From a virus: DNA of 47,166 nt. Shown in pieces: positions 23,892 through 32,863 of the stretch; within the stretch, counting starts at the first letter, position 1, and each line of letters opens with the position of its first letter. A model generated the notes under the pieces. It was not told the DNA's origin, made no database searches, and worked only from the letters and a program-made list of their open reading frames with translations. The position numbers and the translations under genes are program-made. Location of the stretch: positions 1 through 47,166 of IMG/VR virus record IMGVR_UViG_3300009098_000002. One strand, 5' to 3'.

Positions 23892-26279
23892 TTACTGGGT
23901 GTGTCCGTTTCTGCGCTTCTGTTGCGCCGAATGGCTCTGTCCGCGAGGACCAACTGCGTGCTGATTTCCGCCAGGCGGTTGCGGAGTATGCGGCTTAGAG
24001 GCTTGGCCTTTTTGCGCGCGCTGCTGCCGGAACTGGGCGTCGTTGTTCGGGTTGCCTTGCTCACTTTGCCCTCCCTGCTGTTGCGGTTGCCCGCCCGCTT
24101 CGGCTTGCGCGCCCTGCATGGCCCCTTGCACCTGCATCCAGTTGGACATGTTTTGCACATGCTGAATGAAATGGGTGTGCGCGGCAACCTTAGTTTGTGG
24201 CTGCTGTGTCTCGAAGTCGTCGGAGTTCATCCAGTGCTTTAAGGTCTGGATGTGGGCTTGGTCGTTCTGGATGCCCATGATGGGCTGCGGGAACTGGCCC
24301 GTCTGTTTACCGTTCTCGATTTCCTTTTGCTGTACCTTGGCGTCTTCGTTGTAGTCATTCAAGTCGGGTGACAACTGCCACAACTCTAATATTTTTCTCT
24401 GAACTACCTGGGGAAGCTGCGGATTGAATGCCCCCGCCGCTATCGCTTGTGTAAAAGATTGTTGTTTTGTTGGGTCTAACGGGATGATCGACGCCTTCCA
24501 CACGTAGGAACCAGGTTTCAGCATCTCGCCACGCAGTTTCTTGAACTCCCATATTCCATTGCTCCCCATGGCCGCCTGAATGCGATCGTCCAGCCAATTC
24601 TCGCAGGCCAGCTTGGTCATTTGCCCCGCCCACTTTTCTTCTTCTTCCCGATACATGAGTTGAAGCGGACCAAGCATTTGCTGATTTTGAGAAATAGCGG
24701 TTTGCTGTCCACCGAATGTGTCAATTCCAGGGACATGCTGTCCCATTGAAGCGGGGCTAATCCCTGAATGAAACTGCATATCTTGCTTTTTAGCTCCTCG
24801 CCAGTTCCAAACATCCGGTGATAATTGGCCGCCAGGAAGCCATTTGGCGACTTGATCCAGATTACGTTGGCCAAGGTTTTTCACCTCAATCATGTATCCA
24901 GCGTCATTGATGATGTTGTTTTTGTCGAGCTTTTGTGTATCCGCTAGTAAGACGGGGAGGGTGTTGTAATCGACGTGACGCAGGATGAGGCGGTCCACCT
25001 CGTCCACGAGCATCTGATCGGGTAATAAATCATCATCTCCGTCTCCCCAGAACCGTCCTTCGACGTGGATGTGCTTAAAATGAGTCCAGTGGTCGTCCAT
25101 GGACTCGTTGCGGGATTCAAGGAGACAATCATCGGCTTTCGCGGCATACAGTCCATCGGGAAACTTCTTTCTCAGTTCGTCATCGAAAAAGAACTGGTTC
25201 GGTCTGATCCATCCCTGAATGAGCGTGGTCTTGGCCTGCGTCACAGCGCGTTCGTACCAGCCGGGATACTGCGTCGGATCGCTTGGCAATTCGGGAATCG
25301 CCTGCTGGTAAATGAGTCCAATATCTTCCGAGGCATTGACCGTGTCACCCGGCATGTAGGCATCGCCGCCGAAGTCAGCCTTGGGGTAGGTGGCTTGCAG
25401 CGAAGGCTTGTCCACCATGCGCACGCGCAGCAAGTACGGCGCCTGCCAAAGATTCTTTACTGAAGACCGCACGTAGACTTCGAATGGCCAGACCACTTCG
25501 CAGATTTCCTGCCCTTTGGGATAAACGGTTTTTCCTTGCAACTGAGGCACGGTTGCTGTGTTAGGAGGGATTTGCTGGATTGGCTGTGGCGCAGATGGGC
25601 CACACGAAGGGCACACAGATTGAATACCTTCTCCGCCCATTCCGCAATTCGGGCATTGCCATGATCCCGCATCAAGTTGCACCTCCACGTCTTCGAACAC
25701 CGGGGCGGTGACGAACCCGTAGCGGGGATCGACCGAATAATAGTTATACCGGAACGAGTTGCCGTAAATGCGCAGGTTCGTCGCTTCCATGGCGCGGATG
25801 GCGTCGTAGCCGATGTTTTCCTTCATCATGGCCAGCGTGGCGCGCGCGGCTTCAGCTACTCCCTGTGCTTCGATGTCGGCGGAAGTGGGCTGCGCTATGA
25901 ACTCAGGGGCAGTCTGTACATACATGGCAGCTCCATATCGGATGTAAGCACGATAATCGTTGGCTGCGAAACTGTACTCGGCCTGATTAACGCCGACGGA
26001 ATCAAAAGACATCCCTGTGTCGCTTAACACGGAGTCGTGGTAACCCGTATAAAACAGGTGGTTTCTAAACCATTTTCTGTGGAGTTGTAATTTCTCGTAT
26101 TGACTTTGGTAATAGTACTGATCTAACAACCACAGGATGCGTTTCTCGGGCTTCTCACTTTGGGGATATGATGGAAAAACATCCTTCTGGCTTTTTGCCA
26201 AAGGGCTGCGGATTGGTTTATCTCCGCCCTTAAATAGCTGGCGAATGCCCGCCATCAATCCAGAAGGTGCGTTACCCAT
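23892..26279 (-). CDS. Portal protein with inserted zinc ribbon
   Basis: This is a 795-residue protein. A helical N-terminal half includes NENIGYDAI-like segments and a strand-rich wing (YGNSFRYNYYSVDPRYG), and the long C-terminal helical/Gln-rich tail has low complexity. Size, order (terminase upstream, scaffold and coat downstream) and layout fit a portal of the 80-90 kDa class. Residues about 207-228 hold two Cys pairs (C209, C212 and C223, C226), a zinc ribbon not part of a usual portal. It may stabilise a loop. The tail (AQKGQASKPHTPQPPGGNQH) is disordered. Confidence 0.85.
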   Translation of the reverse strand: MGNAPSGLMAGIRQLFKGGDKPIRSPLAKSQKDVFPSYPQSEKPEKRILWLLDQYYYQSQYEKLQLHRKWFRNHLFYTGYHDSVLSDTGMSFDSVGVNQAEYSFAANDYRAYIRYGAAMYVQTAPEFIAQPTSADIEAQGVAEAARATLAMMKENIGYDAIRAMEATNLRIYGNSFRYNYYSVDPRYGFVTAPVFEDVEVQLDAGSWQCPNCGMGGEGIQSVCPSCGPSAPQPIQQIPPNTATVPQLQGKTVYPKGQEICEVVWPFEVYVRSSVKNLWQAPYLLRVRMVDKPSLQATYPKADFGGDAYMPGDTVNASEDIGLIYQQAIPELPSDPTQYPGWYERAVTQAKTTLIQGWIRPNQFFFDDELRKKFPDGLYAAKADDCLLESRNESMDDHWTHFKHIHVEGRFWGDGDDDLLPDQMLVDEVDRLILRHVDYNTLPVLLADTQKLDKNNIINDAGYMIEVKNLGQRNLDQVAKWLPGGQLSPDVWNWRGAKKQDMQFHSGISPASMGQHVPGIDTFGGQQTAISQNQQMLGPLQLMYREEEEKWAGQMTKLACENWLDDRIQAAMGSNGIWEFKKLRGEMLKPGSYVWKASIIPLDPTKQQSFTQAIAAGAFNPQLPQVVQRKILELWQLSPDLNDYNEDAKVQQKEIENGKQTGQFPQPIMGIQNDQAHIQTLKHWMNSDDFETQQPQTKVAAHTHFIQHVQNMSNWMQVQGAMQGAQAEAGGQPQQQGGQSEQGNPNNDAQFRQQRAQKGQASKPHTPQPPGGNQHAVGPRGQSHSAQQKRRNGHTQ

Positions 26280-26682
26280 TCGCTGATTTCCTTCTTCCTT
26301 CCATGCGCCGCCACTCTCGTTGCGTTTTGGTCATGGCAGGGAAAAGAATAAGATACCGAAGACAGTCTTCAATTATTTGTTTCTTCACAATGCAGTAAGG
26401 TCGGATTGAGCGAAGAAAAATATAGGCAGATTCTTTTTTGCTGAAATCCAGAATGTACTGTGCTTTCTTGCTGATGACTCGATCTGGCGTTTTACGGACA
26501 CGCTTCTCTAGCCTAACCTTGCTGTGGATTCCATGGGCCGCAAGAAATCTCTGTATTCGCAACAGCACACCTTGATCCGACTGGTAAATAGAAATGAAAA
26601 CATTTGTGACATACTTTTGGCCCATTGGAACATAAATGGATCCTTCACCATCAAAGAATCCGGCGATGTAAGCCCAATTCAT
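26272..26682 (-). CDS. LAGLIDADG homing endonuclease
   Basis: This is a 136-residue single-motif protein. The N-terminal IAGFFDGEGSI is the LAGLIDADG helix with its catalytic acidic residue. The following strands (VFISIYQSDQGVLLRIQRFL) and the later AQYILDFSKKESAYIFLRSI fit the half-domain fold, so it should act as a dimer. It is free-standing, wedged between portal and a small gene with an ATGA overlap upstream and eight bases of overlap with the portal. It probably mobilises itself by cutting phages that lack it. Confidence 0.9.
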   Translation of the reverse strand: MNWAYIAGFFDGEGSIYVPMGQKYVTNVFISIYQSDQGVLLRIQRFLAAHGIHSKVRLEKRVRKTPDRVISKKAQYILDFSKKESAYIFLRSIRPYCIVKKQIIEDCLRYLILFPAMTKTQREWRRMEGRRKSANG

Positions 26683-27014
26683 TTCTTCACGTCCCCCATT
26701 CCTGCGCGGGGTTGCGGCATTCCGGGGATTGCAAATCTTACTGGATTGGGCTTTTGTTTCATGTGCTTCAATCTCGAAACGGCTTCCTCGATGCGTTCGG
26801 CAATGTCGGCTTGCTTGGCTTCGCCGGTGATCTCCGCGAGCGGTTCGATGTCGGGCAGCGGGTTATGTCCCTGACTTACGAGGAGCCTGTCGATCAGCCC
26901 CTTCTCGATCTGCTGGTGCTGGTACTCCCGCAGCAGGAGTATAATTGCCAGTACGACCGGCGAGATACAGGAGAGAACCAGCAACAGAACGGAGTTCGTC
27001 AAGACTGTACTCAT
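26679..27014 (-). CDS. Small membrane protein overlapping another frame
   Basis: The product is 111 residues from ATG 27014 (AAGGAAG upstream). The N-terminus is one membrane segment (NSVLLLVLSCISPVVLAIIL). It continues with a charged helix (ADIAERIEEAVSRLKHMKQK) and a Pro/Arg-rich end. Its stop overlaps the endonuclease ATG (ATGA). The 5' part overlaps another plausible gene (26863-27048) in a different frame. The function is unknown; it could be virion- or envelope-associated. Confidence 0.65.
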   Translation of the reverse strand: MSTVLTNSVLLLVLSCISPVVLAIILLLREYQHQQIEKGLIDRLLVSQGHNPLPDIEPLAEITGEAKQADIAERIEEAVSRLKHMKQKPNPVRFAIPGMPQPRAGMGDVKK

Positions 27015-27048
27015 TCCACTGGTCTTCCTTTCCAAAGTTGTCAGCCAT
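26863..27048 (-). CDS. Overlapping small protein in alternate frame
   Basis: The product is 61 residues from ATG 27048, which overlaps the stop of the zinc-ribbon gene as TAATG, the same coupling used at many joints of this block. The N-terminus MADNFGKEDQWNEYSLDELR looks like real protein, and the C-terminus is Ala/Pro-rich. It lies largely within the 26679-27014 gene in another frame, so either one is false or the two are truly overlapping genes. Confidence 0.45.
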   Translation of the reverse strand: MADNFGKEDQWNEYSLDELRSVAGSLLYLAGRTGNYTPAAGVPAPADREGADRQAPRKSGT

Positions 27049-27248
27049 TACGCTATCCCTCCGCATTTCGGGCATTTGCCGCGCCCTTGCACTTCGGTCC
27101 CTTCCTCGGGATGATACAGTTGACCGCAGAAGTGACATCGAACGTGACTCCCAAGGAACTTCTGTACCGGAACCTTGGGAACAGACTCAAGCTCTTGGGC
27201 TTCGGCTTCGATTTGCTTTTCAAGCGCGCTCTTTGGTGGCTGGTCCAT
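27048..27248 (-). CDS. Small zinc-ribbon protein
   Basis: This is a 66-residue protein. After an acidic helical start (ALEKQIEAEAQELESVPKVP) come CHFC (about 38-41) and CPKC (about 59-62), a rubredoxin-like zinc ribbon. The C-terminus is GGIA. Such proteins recur in this genome (3225, 30498, 42613), but no common function is visible. Confidence 0.75.
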   Translation of the reverse strand: MDQPPKSALEKQIEAEAQELESVPKVPVQKFLGSHVRCHFCGQLYHPEEGTEVQGRGKCPKCGGIA

Positions 27249-27378
27249 GTTTGGGTTTCGCTTTCGCGGACACTTTCAGCTTCATGCTGGCCTTGCCATT
27301 CTTGGATTTCTGAGCGAGCGCCGCCACCTTGCTGAACAAGGGTTTTGCGAGGGCGGCCATCGAGGATAGGTCAGCCAT
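27220..27378 (-). CDS. Small basic protein
   Basis: The product is 52 residues. ATG 27378 overlaps the stop of the upstream gene by eight bases, and its end overlaps the zinc-ribbon start by 29 bases. The N-terminal half is a short amphipathic helix (LSSMAALAKPLFSKVAALAQ). The rest is Lys-rich (KSKNGKASMKLKVSAKAKPK). It may bind nucleic acid or act as a small virion protein. Confidence 0.6.
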   Translation of the reverse strand: MADLSSMAALAKPLFSKVAALAQKSKNGKASMKLKVSAKAKPKHGPATKERA

Positions 27379-27970
27379 TGATTAGTTTCACCGCTTCCCG
27401 CCATCCTAAAATGTCATCGTCCCGCCACAAACTGCACACGTCACCACACGCGACCGTCGTTTGCAGCGCGCGGCAGAAGCCAGTGGGACTATCCCACTTT
27501 TCCGTCTTGCCGTCCACGATGTAATGATCGCAATCATCGCCGCCGTCGCAGCCGCCGCAGTTCGCGCCGCCATGTTTCAGTCCTGGTTTCGGTGCGTTTA
27601 TCCAAACGAGTCCCATGTAATCGGGATCACCGGCACCAAAATAATCAATGTTCTTGGAAACTCCGTAGGTATGCATGGAGCAGCAGGGCCAGTATTCGAT
27701 GTCATTGTTGGTGATGTTCTGAATCGGGGTTCGCGCCCCAATGAGAGCGCAGTGTTTGTCATTGCGGAGAAATACGCAATTCGCGCAACTGGCTGGCTCA
27801 TTGTGCATCTCCTCGGCGGTGGTGAACAGCGCTTCGCCCTTGGTGGGCACGATCGGGGTATCGACTTCGGGCAGGGATTTCGCGCGGCGCATGGCGTTGA
27901 CTTTCTCGATCTGGCCCGCACCGTAAACCGGGAAGCCGCCCTTCTCGATCTTAAGATCGCTTCGACTCAT
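27371..27970 (-). CDS. Cys-rich protein of unknown function
   Basis: This is a 199-residue protein. Cysteines cluster in the second half: SCANCVFLRNDKHC, WPCCSMHTYG, then CGGCDGGDDCDHY and CRALQTTVACGDVCSL. This could bind zinc or an iron-sulphur cluster, or form disulphides. The C-terminus (WREAVKLING) overlaps the next start. The ATGA overlap with the fibre gene suggests a fibre-related or virion function. Confidence 0.6.
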   Translation of the reverse strand: MSRSDLKIEKGGFPVYGAGQIEKVNAMRRAKSLPEVDTPIVPTKGEALFTTAEEMHNEPASCANCVFLRNDKHCALIGARTPIQNITNNDIEYWPCCSMHTYGVSKNIDYFGAGDPDYMGLVWINAPKPGLKHGGANCGGCDGGDDCDHYIVDGKTEKWDSPTGFCRALQTTVACGDVCSLWRDDDILGWREAVKLING

Positions 27971-30501
27971 TCTTCAGTGCCTTGTACGTTCACAACCACG
28001 CCGCCGCCCAATGCTCCGGTTCCACCAAGTGCGAGGTTTACATTGAGCACGTTTCCTGCGGCTGCGGATAAAACCCCGAAGTACCCCATGTCAATCAGTC
28101 CAGAATTGAATTGCACGCCATTGGTCGTTGCCGCAGCAGCGAGGGGAACAAAAATTACGTACTTGACATTCATATCCGTACTGGAATCTTGAAACGTGAT
28201 CGTAACCGTGCCTGCGGTGGTGGCAAATGCCGCATTTCCTACTACTGTGACTTGAAACTTCAGCAAGCGGAATTTATTGCTGGCTCCTGGCGTCCAGACA
28301 GCGGTATTGCCGGAGGCTGTTGCAATGGCTGCTCTGAAAACGGTTGGGGTACGCTGCTTGCTCCAACCCTTGCGGACAGCATCCGTGGTTCCCGAAAAGG
28401 CTCCACCATAGACGGATTGAGCAACGAAAAGAGGAGCGTTATTAAAACCGGGGTCAGGAAGCGGCACGACGTTCGACGTGTTATCGCCAATCGCAAACGA
28501 ACTGGTAGCACTTTGAATCGAAGCCGAACCCTGCGAAGGCGCTTGCTGGGTCGCCATCGCGCCGATACTGACTGTGCCGGTCCCGGTAATTACGGTGGAC
28601 AACCGCACCCGAAACGAAGCCCATCCGGTTACGTCAACCTGAAATCCTTGATTTGTTGCCGAAAGCGGTTGCGTGCCATTTCCGGTATTCAACGCAGCGC
28701 GCGTCTTTATGTTCGTAGCGTCAATCGGATACCAGTTGGTTCCCGCCGTGGTATCGGAAACCTCAAACGTGATGGTTCCTGCGGTGATTGTGGCGGTGGC
28801 GCTCCAAGAAACAGCGATACCGGCATAGCCGATAATATTGGTCAGGGTGATTGCCGTGTTCGATCCCGTGGCGGAAGTCCATGACCCGGTAACTTCAGGG
28901 ACATTTCCGCCCATAATTCTTTGGCTGCCGTGAAGATCAACGGACTCTAGAACCTGATCGCCTTCCGTCCATGTGGGAGAATTGGCATTTCCAAGAGCTG
29001 GTAGAGTTCCGATATTCGTTGCGTCAGGAGCGGCGTTGTTGTTGGTCAGGTTGCCAGCCGCCGTAACCGTTCCCGTTACGGCTGTTGTCGATCCCGTGTC
29101 GGCAATAACGTGCCCGATCACTGCGGCACCAGCATCGAGTACGGTATGCAGGTTCGTCCCGGTTGGCTGGACTACTGTTACGTTTCCAGTAACTGCGGTC
29201 GTGGACCCTGTATCCGCGATGACATGACCGATGACAGCTGCAGAGGCATCATTGATGACATGCCCGATGACGGCGGCCCCGGCATCCAGCACCGCATGTA
29301 AGTTCGTGCCCGTACCTTGCACCACGGTCACGTTGCCAGTTACGGCGGTCGTCGAGCCAGTATCGGCAATCATATGGCCGATGACCGCTGCGCCTGCGTC
29401 GAGGACGGCATGAAGATTGGTTCCCGTTCCCTGCGTTACCGTGACAGTGCTCGGCGGCGTAAGGGTCGTGATCTGCGCCGCCGTCAAAACAACTGGCATG
29501 GAAGCCGCAGCGAGTGCTTGACCCTGCGAAGGAAGTTTGTCTACGTCCGCCTTGATGGCAGCAAGATTGCCGCCTGCTTCGAGCGCCAACAAGGAAGTAT
29601 TTAGATTCGTTCCGGCATTCGCGGTAACTGTACCGCTCACTGCGACCGTTCCTGTGACTGCGGTAGTTGAACCCGTATCGGTGATGACGTGCCCGATGAC
29701 GGCTGATGAGGCATCGTTAATGACATGCCCGATAACTGCGCTGCCAGCATCAAGGACTGCGTGCAGGTTCGTGCCGGTACCTTGCACTACCGTTACGTTG
29801 CCAGTTACCGCGGTCGTGGAACCTGTATCCGCGATGACATGGCCAATAACAGCAGAACTCGCATCGTTCACCACATGCAGGTTCGTACCCGTCGCTTGCG
29901 TAACCGTTACGGTGCCGCTGACTGGTTGCGTGGCAGGGAAGTTCGATACCGCCACGGTCCCGCTGACCACGGTGTTCAGGTTTCCCGAGTTGTCGGTGGA
30001 AAGCTGGTGCTGATTGGTATCCGGTCCAACGCCCGAAACAAGCACGGGATTGATGGTGCTGGCCGCGGTGCCGTTGGCTTGCGTGCCCTGCACCAAGGGA
30101 TCGGCCCAGACCGCGCTTGTATTGCCCGGCTGTGAAATGGGAATTTGTCCCGCGTGCGTGAGCGTTCCGGTAATCGGAATGCCATTGATTTCCGTGGCGT
30201 CCACAACACCGGTTCCCGAATGCCCCAGTGTGGCGCCCGTTCCGACAACCATGAAAGCGGAAATATTGGTTCCGCTCATGATCTGATCGAAAGTCGGAGC
30301 GCCCCCGCCGCCGCCGCCTTCAATGGAAACCCAGGTATAGGGATTCTGCGACGTGCAGCGTTTCACCAGATGATTCTGAATATCGACCCACAGATCATCG
30401 ACCCAGGGAATCGGGAAAACCTGATCGCCCGCCAGCGAAGTCGAGGACTGGTCTGGCGGGTTGCCCTGCTTATAGATCGTCGGTGGACGGAAGAAACTCA
30501 T
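27967..30501 (-). CDS. Repetitive beta-rich tail fibre protein
   Basis: This is an 844-residue protein. The N-terminus (FFRPPTIYKQGNPPDQSSTS, then a Gly-rich hinge IEGGGGGGAP) may anchor to the tail. The middle (about residues 187-490) consists of repeats built on TGTNLHAVLDAGAAVIGHVI followed by ADTGSTTAVTGNV, with partial copies inserted. The C-terminal part (about 540-844) is a beta-rich domain without repeats. Repeated Thr/Val strands of this type form beta-solenoid or triple-stranded fibres. It likely extends the receptor-binding apparatus. Confidence 0.8.
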   Translation of the reverse strand: MSFFRPPTIYKQGNPPDQSSTSLAGDQVFPIPWVDDLWVDIQNHLVKRCTSQNPYTWVSIEGGGGGGAPTFDQIMSGTNISAFMVVGTGATLGHSGTGVVDATEINGIPITGTLTHAGQIPISQPGNTSAVWADPLVQGTQANGTAASTINPVLVSGVGPDTNQHQLSTDNSGNLNTVVSGTVAVSNFPATQPVSGTVTVTQATGTNLHVVNDASSAVIGHVIADTGSTTAVTGNVTVVQGTGTNLHAVLDAGSAVIGHVINDASSAVIGHVITDTGSTTAVTGTVAVSGTVTANAGTNLNTSLLALEAGGNLAAIKADVDKLPSQGQALAAASMPVVLTAAQITTLTPPSTVTVTQGTGTNLHAVLDAGAAVIGHMIADTGSTTAVTGNVTVVQGTGTNLHAVLDAGAAVIGHVINDASAAVIGHVIADTGSTTAVTGNVTVVQPTGTNLHTVLDAGAAVIGHVIADTGSTTAVTGTVTAAGNLTNNNAAPDATNIGTLPALGNANSPTWTEGDQVLESVDLHGSQRIMGGNVPEVTGSWTSATGSNTAITLTNIIGYAGIAVSWSATATITAGTITFEVSDTTAGTNWYPIDATNIKTRAALNTGNGTQPLSATNQGFQVDVTGWASFRVRLSTVITGTGTVSIGAMATQQAPSQGSASIQSATSSFAIGDNTSNVVPLPDPGFNNAPLFVAQSVYGGAFSGTTDAVRKGWSKQRTPTVFRAAIATASGNTAVWTPGASNKFRLLKFQVTVVGNAAFATTAGTVTITFQDSSTDMNVKYVIFVPLAAAATTNGVQFNSGLIDMGYFGVLSAAAGNVLNVNLALGGTGALGGGVVVNVQGTEE
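29040..29940 (-). repeat. Tandem repeats inside fibre gene
   Basis: Units of about 114 bases (38 codons) recur, with shorter partial units. Conserved codons encode TGTNLHAVLDAG and AVIGHVIADTGS. Copies differ mostly at synonymous sites. Such arrays change length by slippage or recombination and set fibre length. Confidence 0.8.
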
Positions 30502-30779
30502 AAGGTGTTGTACCCGCGCTTAATCGCTTTCATGTTGCCATGCTTGTCCAGAAACACTTCCATGGGTTCCTTGCACTCACAAACCACGGTTGCCTGATAG
30601 GCGGATAGCGGAATTAAACCTTTCATTTCGTACTGCTTTTTACAGGAAGGGCACTCAATGACGGTGATGGGAGGCGCAGCAGGCGCATGTTCGCTCCACT
30701 GGGTCGGAATGGAGAATTTTTCGCTTCTCTGTCTGCGCCACGCTCCGGCAATCTTTTCTTTCAGTTCGGCCAGTTTCAA
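30498..30779 (-). CDS. Small zinc-ribbon protein
   Basis: The product is 93 residues from TTG 30779, whose TTGA overlaps the stop of the spike gene. A TTG at 30791 is a rival. The start is helical and basic (KLAELKEKIAGAWRRQRSEK). CPSC (about 47-50) and CEC (about 71-73) suggest a zinc ribbon. The end is basic (GNMKAIKRGYNTL). The gene sits between spike and fibre, and the function is unknown. Confidence 0.65.
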   Translation of the reverse strand: MKLAELKEKIAGAWRRQRSEKFSIPTQWSEHAPAAPPITVIECPSCKKQYEMKGLIPLSAYQATVVCECKEPMEVFLDKHGNMKAIKRGYNTL

Positions 30780-32863
30780 TTTCCACCGCAATTCAATGAG
30801 AGGATGTCGCTGGCTCCCCAGGCAACGGCTGCTCCGGTGCTGGTGGTTTGGTTCTCAACCGTCACCGTGCCGGTTGCGGATGCCGTTTGCCGGGTGTTAT
30901 CTGCGCGATGCGCGGCTGCTGCGGTGATGTTATTCACTTGGCAATTCCATCCGGCCGAGGCGGTTGGCATGGCAATCACGCCGCTCGAAGCCGCCCCGCC
31001 CGTTCCTACGTTCACGCGGAACGATGCGGTTCCATTGGTGACGGAGATCGTAGGGCTGGAGCCGAACCCTGAGGAAATCGTGGGCGCAGTCTGCGAGAAC
31101 AGCAATTTCCCTGCGCCGCCCGCAGGTCCCATCGTCAGGGCACTAAACATTCCCCCACAAAAACCGTTGGCGCAGGCAAAGTTGTTTCCGGGGGCATTGT
31201 CCACAATCGGGTTCGTGATCGTGCCGCTGGCATACGTTAGGTGGTATTCGTTCGTTCCCGAATGGCTATCGTTCAGGATGCCGTTCGTCATCGTGGTCAT
31301 GTGCGCAAAAATCTTGGCGCCAGCCGTGTAGGTCATGCTGATGCCGGTGGTGGCGCTTTCCATCAAAATCCCGTATGCGCCAAAGCCGCGGGCGCGGTGC
31401 GCATTCGTGCCATCCACGGAAAGAAAGATCCGCCCGGTGCCGCTTTCCCAGTGCGTTCCGAAAAATTGCGTGTTGTCGGTGATGACGCTGCACGGCTGTC
31501 CTGCGGTCGTGGCGTTGCAGATGATGTCGCCATTGAAATAGTTGACGCCCGTGACGCCCTGCGCCGAGTGCGCAAAGGCCATCTGCGTATTTTTCCCTGA
31601 ACGGAAATCCATAATCATCGCGTGGTTGACGAAGCCGGTAGAGTTGCCCCATCCGTTCGTGCCGGTGAAAACGATGCCCGTACCGCGCGTATGATTGGAA
31701 ACTTCCGGCTGCAACCCTGAGCCGCTCGGCGCGGCTGCGATGTCGAAGTTCGTCCCGTAGGCTGCGCCCGTACAGCAAGCGTTCTGCGATACTTCCGTCG
31801 CGGTCACGGTGGATGCATACACCATTGCGTCGAGCGCCGGAGCGCCAGGAGTCGCAGGCAGGGCAACCCGCACCGTGCAGTTGCCGGAGCCGGGGCAGGT
31901 GCCGTCCGTCGTGGCGGAAGTCTCCGCCGAGGGCAGGGAAGTGCCCCATCCGGTACGGTGCGCGATCTGGACGAATACCGTTACAGTTGCGCCAAGCGCG
32001 CCGCCTGCGACCGCCGTGACTGTTGGCGTGGCCGGTGCGGAAAGACCCGCATAGGTGAATCCATCGGTTGCAGGACTCTCGAACACTTCATCCGAGCAAT
32101 CCTTCATGGCAAAGCCTGCGCCGCCCGTGGCCGTGTTATCAATGACCGTAATGTTGGAAAACTTTGGACCGGCATAGGTGCCGCCCGATCCCGTGTAAGG
32201 ACCGCACTCAATGGCGATCGTGCCTGCGGGGATTCCAGTAATCAGCTCGATGGAGCAGGGCCGGGAAGATGTTCCAGACTGATTGATACCGGCTGAAGTG
32301 CCGCACTCCAGACGCACACCGTTTTTCTGTGCAAGATTAATGGCTACCTGCGCGTTCTGCGTATCCGCTACAGCCGTGGAAATTCCATACCGACCAGGGT
32401 TCAGGCGAATGGTTCCGCCACTCGTCGGAAGGGCCGCAATACACGCACGCAGGGCAGGACCGGCATTCACGGTGGGCACGGTGGCGCCAAGCGTAAAGGG
32501 GGCGTTGTAGGGAGAAGCGGAGCAATCAATCCAGGGACGCGGACCTGCGAAAATACCCGATCCGCTTCCACCGCCCGAAATGACATCGGTTCTGCCAGTA
32601 ATCTGCACTTGCACGGGCGCGGAACCCTGATCGTAGAAAAATGTGAAATTTCCAGAGGCATCGAGTGAAGCAGGTTGCGGTATGACCTGCGAAAGCGCCA
32701 CATCGGCATAAATGGGAATCTGATTCGTGCAGGGATTGCCGCCTTGTGCCGGCGCGCCGCAGACCGTAATCTGGGAATTAGGTGCTGGAGGATTCACAGC
32801 AAAGGGAACGCCTTGGGCATAGGCGGAACCCATCAAACCGAAAAGCCAAAAAATCCACTTCAC
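30776..32863 (-). CDS. Second beta-helix spike-like protein with signal peptide
   Basis: This is a 695-residue protein. The start (MKWIFWLFGLMGSAYAQ) is a Sec signal. Then comes a small Cys-rich head (ITVCGAPAQGGNPCTNQIPI) and a beta-helix-like region with SASPYNAPFTLGATVPTVNA and PGRYGISTAVADTQNAQVAI. Repeated NGDIICNATT-type turns lead to the end (ILSLNCGGN). It is similar in plan to the other signal-peptide spike at 5743-8031. It may be a receptor-binding or polysaccharide-degrading spike. Confidence 0.75.
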   Translation of the reverse strand: MKWIFWLFGLMGSAYAQGVPFAVNPPAPNSQITVCGAPAQGGNPCTNQIPIYADVALSQVIPQPASLDASGNFTFFYDQGSAPVQVQITGRTDVISGGGSGSGIFAGPRPWIDCSASPYNAPFTLGATVPTVNAGPALRACIAALPTSGGTIRLNPGRYGISTAVADTQNAQVAINLAQKNGVRLECGTSAGINQSGTSSRPCSIELITGIPAGTIAIECGPYTGSGGTYAGPKFSNITVIDNTATGGAGFAMKDCSDEVFESPATDGFTYAGLSAPATPTVTAVAGGALGATVTVFVQIAHRTGWGTSLPSAETSATTDGTCPGSGNCTVRVALPATPGAPALDAMVYASTVTATEVSQNACCTGAAYGTNFDIAAAPSGSGLQPEVSNHTRGTGIVFTGTNGWGNSTGFVNHAMIMDFRSGKNTQMAFAHSAQGVTGVNYFNGDIICNATTAGQPCSVITDNTQFFGTHWESGTGRIFLSVDGTNAHRARGFGAYGILMESATTGISMTYTAGAKIFAHMTTMTNGILNDSHSGTNEYHLTYASGTITNPIVDNAPGNNFACANGFCGGMFSALTMGPAGGAGKLLFSQTAPTISSGFGSSPTISVTNGTASFRVNVGTGGAASSGVIAMPTASAGWNCQVNNITAAAAHRADNTRQTASATGTVTVENQTTSTGAAVAWGASDILSLNCGGN

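Noticed and set aside
29040-29940. CRISPR or mobile repeat reading of the fibre repeats
   Set aside because: The repeats are in-frame codons of one protein with silent differences.
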